From NCBI GenBank assembly GCA_904066235.2, contig CAJFCV020000005.1, positions 3,715,501 through 3,779,500 on the forward strand: DNA of 64,000 bases, in the 5' to 3' direction. The stretch's first letter is position 1. Every line of letters begins with the position of its first letter. Below the pieces are notes generated by a model that had not been told where the DNA came from, ran no database searches, and saw only the letters and a list, made by a program, of their open reading frames with translations. Origin of the DNA: Bursaphelenchus xylophilus. Lineage: Eukaryota; Nematoda; Chromadorea; Rhabditida; Aphelenchoididae. Shown piece by piece: positions 59,701 to 64,000 of this stretch. A program made the position numbers and the translations under genes.

Positions 59701-60471
59701 CAGAAATAGACAATTCTTAGAGTGATGGATTTCAAAAAATTGATGTTGTTGCAGTACAAAAGATCATTTTGCGTCAAATCTTTTATTGGCATTGGCTGTT
59801 ACGTCTTATTTTTGTTTACAAGTTGCGCCTAATTCTATTTTATTGGTTGCTATTTACCATCTACACGAGCTTCTATTGTCAAGGCCATCAAAATTGCGCA
59901 TATTTTAATGCGTTTTCCGGATATAAAGTAGCGCGGAACGGCGACTCAAATAAAATTGTAAATTATTTATTGTTTTACAATGTCCGCAAAACAACAAAGA
60001 CTTATCCGGGATGAACGGGTTTTGAAAAAAGGTTTTAAAAATTGAAGCTTTTGCGTCATGGAAGGAAAAGATTGGAAAAAAACGATTGTAAACAGAGAGA
60101 TGATGGTCCAACGTATTTTAAAAACTCATTGCAACCTAAAAAGCTATGTGCGACACATCAAATTATTAGGTTGTCCCATAAATAGTGTCCCTCTTCGAGA
60201 GGGGCAAAATCAAACGTCTATAAAAATCGTAAGCACCAGCCAGATTTCGCAATGTTACTACCACTTTGTAGCTGTGATCTCAGGCTTTCGTTTAATGTAT
60301 CGCATGCCATGTTTGGATTAAATTACAGTTATTTCGCGTCAATTCAAAGTTGTGGAAAAAATCATGGTAAATCCTTTTCTAAAATCTGCGAAAAAGTATA
60401 AAATTCATTATACTTTTCGAGGAACATTGCGTTATTTTTAAAAAGCCGCCAGAAAATTTTGACAATACGCA
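56761..60471. other. Second gene desert, last part
   Basis: No convincing gene. Frames at 57130-57378 (+), 57601-57855 (-) and 60058-60321 (+) have mildly protein-like content but no domain, splice context or signal I can support. No RNA gene recognised. Confidence 0.4.
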
Positions 60472-60712
60472 CAGCGGCGGACCTGATCCATTGGCAAAAA
60501 ATATACCATTATGCATCCGGAATTATCAAAAAATGTGGCAAAATACCTCCCGCTCCAAGTGAAAAAACTCCGATTTCAAAAGCGCGCATGCTCTTTTTGT
60601 GAGCGCCATCCAAAACGGAGATTTTTTAGTTAGAGAGGGAGATGATTTGCTACATTTTTTGATACTTTTCAGATGCAAAATGGTACGTTTTTTGCTACTG
60701 CATCAGGTCTAA
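60472..60712. mobile_element. MITE family A copy 3, degenerate
   Basis: CGGACCTGATCCATTGGCAAA at the left and TTTGCTACTGCATCAGGTC at the right, with the inner GGAATTATCAAAAAATGTGG and CTCCAAGTGAAAAAACTCCG blocks of the family. The ends have decayed and no intact TA duplication remains. Confidence 0.75.
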
Positions 60713-60869
60713 AACTTGACTTTCGGACCTCTGAAATTTGTTGCTGTAGAAAAGTTTCGTCAAGGAAAACTTCAAACTGCACAAAAATCCTATCTTTTTC
60801 CAACTTTTTACTCAAGAAACAACAAAATGACAAGAAAAAAAAATCCAAAAATAACTAATTTGCGGTCCT

Positions 60870-63472
60870 CTAATTCAAATTGCTGACATCCGGATCAGCC
60901 CAGTAGCACTCTCTCTCTATCCCCATGTTATAAAGATCGCCTCTGCCGTTCATGAAGACCGAAGTGACCACACGGAACCAGCCAGTCTCTCCAAAGGCAT
61001 CTCCCCACGAGTTTCTGACGATCCAATACTCTGTTTTGGTGGCGTTATCGTATCCCCAACCGGAGACGGAGACAATGTGGTTGCTCTGAAAGTGGTTTAC
61101 CATTGAAATTGAATGGAAAGTAAAAGTAAAATTTGATGGGAGAAAGACTTGACCCAAAAAAAATTTTTAATTTGAGGAAGATAATTCAGAGGCCGTCAAC
61201 GAACTTCAAAAAAAATATGTAACTACAAAGGGTGATCCTTTAGGTCATATCATTTCAGTCTCAGGAAAACACTTGACCCAGCTTGAGTCAAGTCTTTCCC
61301 TTAGCAAAATTTTTCAAAAATTGAGTAAAAATAAATTTAAAATACGCTTTCAAGGATTTCCACAACCTGTAAAATTGCTAAAAAACCGATTAGAAAATTT
61401 TCCGAGTCAAGTCTTCTCCTCAAATTCCAACACAAAAAAATCCAAAAAAACTTACTGGCAAGTCACTAAATTCGTTGTAAATTCCCCCAGTATACTCAAA
61501 TTCAAATTTGGGAGTGGCTCCGATCGAACAAGCAATTGGTCCTCGGTTGTGGATCTCAGCCATCATATTCAAACGGCCGCTGATCTTACCGTAATCCTTG
61601 ATGTAATATTTGGTGTAGTTTTGGATGGGATCACAATGTTCCGGCCAGCAAGTTCCGCAACGATGGAACGGGTCGCATTCTGAAGGTTTTTTGAGTTTAA
61701 AAATAACATAGAAGCGGGGCCAAGGTAAAAAATCAATGGTCAACAAAATAATTGGCTATATTTCAGCCAATGTTGCTGAAATATAGCCAATCTGAGCTAA
61801 AATTTTTACGGATGAAACGATAGTATATATAGAGTAAGTATGCAAAATCTGGGAGAAATCGACTGATCCTGTTTGGAGAATAATCATTAACAAAAATCAA
61901 GTCTAATGTACAACATAAATTACTCACGTCCATTGACAGCCTTGTAGTTGTTGCATCCTTCTTCGACCAAACCATGAACTTTGGCGTGATTGAAGACATC
62001 CAAAACTTCTCCCCCTTGGCATGATCCTTTGCCATTACAATCGATGATTTCCTGAGGCGATAGGTTGGTCATGGGCCAGCGATTCTTGCGGGCAACGTTG
62101 AAACGGTCATTCAGAGCGCCTAGAAAGTTTTTAAAATACGCCGAAGAGAACTGAGCTAAGACGCACAGATTTATGATAAATTTTGACCTATGAGTTTTCA
62201 GTGGATCAACAAATCTCGGACTTCTCTATCTTCGTTAACAGATTTTCATCTCGAAACGTATTTTCATTGTCAGTCCAACATAAAAAATTTCAGCTTTTGG
62301 TAGACTGAAATCCAACAGATTTTGTAAAATACGATGATTCCAATTACTATCAGTCCAATCATTCGACTGGACTTCCAAAAATTTTTTGAACTCATAAGCG
62401 AGCCCATGCACGGAAATCTTTAGTAAAAGGCGAAAGATTTGTCCGTTTGAGGATGCATGGACCCCAGAGATACCGGATCAAACCCTTTTTGGAAGCTCAT
62501 CAGAAAAGCGCGCGACAATTGAAATGGGTTCCTCTTTGGAGCGAGAGAGAAGAGACCGAATCTCAGTAGAAGAGAAGAAGAGAGAGAAAGGGTCGGAAAG
62601 AACGCACATTTTCTAGCCCTTTTTGGTAATGACGTTGATTTCGCGCTTTGGTAACACTTTATGTATTGTTAGGTTTGTAAAACGAGGTTGACTCAAAGTA
62701 ATTTGAGGTTTAGAAAAGATAATAAGCATGCATTTTTGGCACAATTATGCAACGACTAATCTATTTAAAATACGGTTCACAAGTATGCGCTAAATTTTAT
62801 GAAGATTATTTGCGGCCTATTTAGAGACCGCATGAAAATTTTGAAGAAGATCGGCGGGTACAATTTAATATTCTCCTTATGAAAAAATCATCACAAGCCA
62901 AAATTAAGGAACCCAGTTTAGTCTTATTACATTCCTATACAGAGAGAGACCCATAAATCATCAATCCCCAACTCACCCAAGGTTCCGAACACCCAGCAGC
63001 TTCCACAGTACACCGGGATGTGCTGATTTCTATTGGGGCTGCAGTAATTGATTCCATTTACATCCCTCCAGTCCCACTCAAATGGCAACGACGCCTCGAA
63101 TCCGGCGTGTTCCCAGGACCTTGGATAAGTCTTATGTTCTACAAAATTTTCCGACTGCCTGAGGCATTTGTGCTTCAAGTACTTGGACTCTCTTGGATAT
63201 TCCTTATGGGCTTTTTTATCAACCGAAACTGGATTTTCCATTTCTTCGGAGCTTTCAAACGACGAATCTGGATGTTTCAGATCTCTAACGTTGGAATGGT
63301 GGGATTCAGAAGGCTTGGGGCGGTAGGCCCGGTCGAGTTGGGCATGTTGAATGATCTCCTCTTCCTCCGAAGACTCAGACTCTTCACTGAGCTGGGGAAC
63401 GGCGATCGTATCCATGCGATCGAGCTCATCGGAATCTATTTTTAGGCGATAACGGCGGTTAGTGCGCTTGGC
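60870..63472 (-). CDS. Cathepsin Z/X-like cysteine carboxypeptidase (CPZ family), 5' end not found
   Basis: Lysosomal or cuticle-associated carboxy-monopeptidase. Four exons (62977-63472, 61928-62119, 61456-61679, 60870-61085) join in phase to 375 visible residues. The cathepsin X mini-loop plus active site is RNQHIPVYCGSCWVFGTLGA. Other family blocks are MTNLSPQEIIDCNGKGSCQG, HGLVEEGCNNYKAVNGQCD, RCGTCWPEHCDPIQNYTKYY, MMAEIHNRGPIACSIGATP, the catalytic His in SNHIVSVSGWGY and Asn in YWIVRNSWGDAFGETGWFRV. The prosegment KHKC cysteine and KTYPRSWEH motif are present. Before them lie about 90 further residues rich in Ser, Glu and Lys (QLSEESESSEEEEI), unlike the short cathepsin Z propeptide. 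The first visible exon begins at an acceptor in phase, so the signal-peptide exon lies upstream, perhaps outside the window. Confidence 0.95.
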
Positions 63473-64000
63473 CTAAAATACAAGTTTTAGAAGGGGAAAA
63501 ATAATGGTACAAAGATCAAAATTCATAGAGGTTTCTTTGAAAAACAGAGTCAATTTGTGATAAGATGGTCAGCATAATCTTTGTTCTGGCTAGCTTGCAT
63601 TTTTTAACACAAGAAAAAACATCTTTTGAGGTATGAATTTTGATCAATCTTACCATAAAAGGATGTGTTTTCAGAACCAAAAAAAGTGAAAAGTTCCGAG
63701 CGTGTAGTTTACAGCACACAACAAAAATTTTGCCCATTTTGGAAGTTGCAGCGAAGAAGAGGCTCAAAATTTTGGAAATTCAAATCGTCCTACTACACAC
63801 ATCACGCAGAAAAATTTTTTAAAAATCGACCTGTCGTATATTCAGAAATTTATATACGAGTTTTGCTCAAAAATAGCCTCAAATTATTTATTTATAATAC
63901 CACTGATAGGAGCCAAGTTTATGTAAACATAAGGCGCTAAATTCTTCCATAAAAATATACGGCATACAATTTTTGTAATATAAAAGCTATTAATTTTACA
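63473..64000. other. Region upstream of the first visible cathepsin Z exon
   Basis: Presumably intron or promoter of the cathepsin Z gene. No minus-strand signal-peptide exon found. On the plus strand an ATG at 63565 opens a hydrophobic stretch (MVSIIFVLASLHFL) followed by a donor-like GTATGA at 63631, but the following sequence gives no in-phase exon. Confidence 0.35.

Noticed and set aside
63565..63940. Plus-strand gene start with a signal-peptide-like exon (MVSIIFVLASLHFL) and a downstream frame
   Set aside because: The donor phase leads straight into a stop at the only good acceptor, and the region probably belongs to the cathepsin Z gene on the other strand.

Overview
The window is nuclear DNA of a nematode, probably rhabditid-like. 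The evidence is AT-rich non-coding DNA, compact genes with many GT-AG introns (some only 35-40 bp), acceptors placed directly before start codons as in spliced-leader trans-splicing, and nematode-type gene families. I cannot name the species. Exon structures were assembled by hand from splice signals, phase and family similarity. In the complete recognised genes the exons join in frame; the acyltransferase gene does so only if one GC-AG intron is assumed.

Left part (1-17 kb), minus strand, head to tail: ACBD3/GCP60-like Golgi protein (16877 down to 5457), TTLL9-like tubulin polyglutamylase (4496-2061), gluconokinase (1346-470), and the first 28 codons of a peroxisomal 17-beta-HSD4/DHS-28-type dehydrogenase running off the edge. 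An eight-exon F-box/leucine-rich-repeat gene on the plus strand lies entirely inside one ACBD3 intron.

17-32.5 kb is a gene desert of about 15.6 kb with foldback elements and dispersed short motifs but no gene I can recognise.

32.5-47 kb, plus strand: a Pellino E3 ligase, a LAMTOR3/MP1 Ragulator subunit, a papain-family cysteine protease with a TATA box, and an NRF-6-type membrane acyltransferase. Between them lie a 1.5 kb foldback transposon, decayed fragments of a short-chain dehydrogenase and a CAP/SCP gene, and a dead Tc1/mariner-type transposase. A GC-rich hAT-like MITE with an exact 8-bp target duplication sits in a Pellino intron.

47-60.8 kb is a second desert. It holds a GC-rich coding-like remnant with one in-frame stop, a possible small secreted peptide gene and several foldback elements. 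60.9-63.5 kb, minus strand, carries most of a cathepsin Z gene with an unusual acidic N-terminal extension; its 5' end was not found.

The genes belong to different processes (peroxisome, pentose metabolism, cilia, Golgi, innate signalling, lysosome/TORC1, digestion). I see no pathway cluster. The less ordinary content is the dense set of foldback elements, several short motifs repeated only outside exons, and the nested antisense gene.
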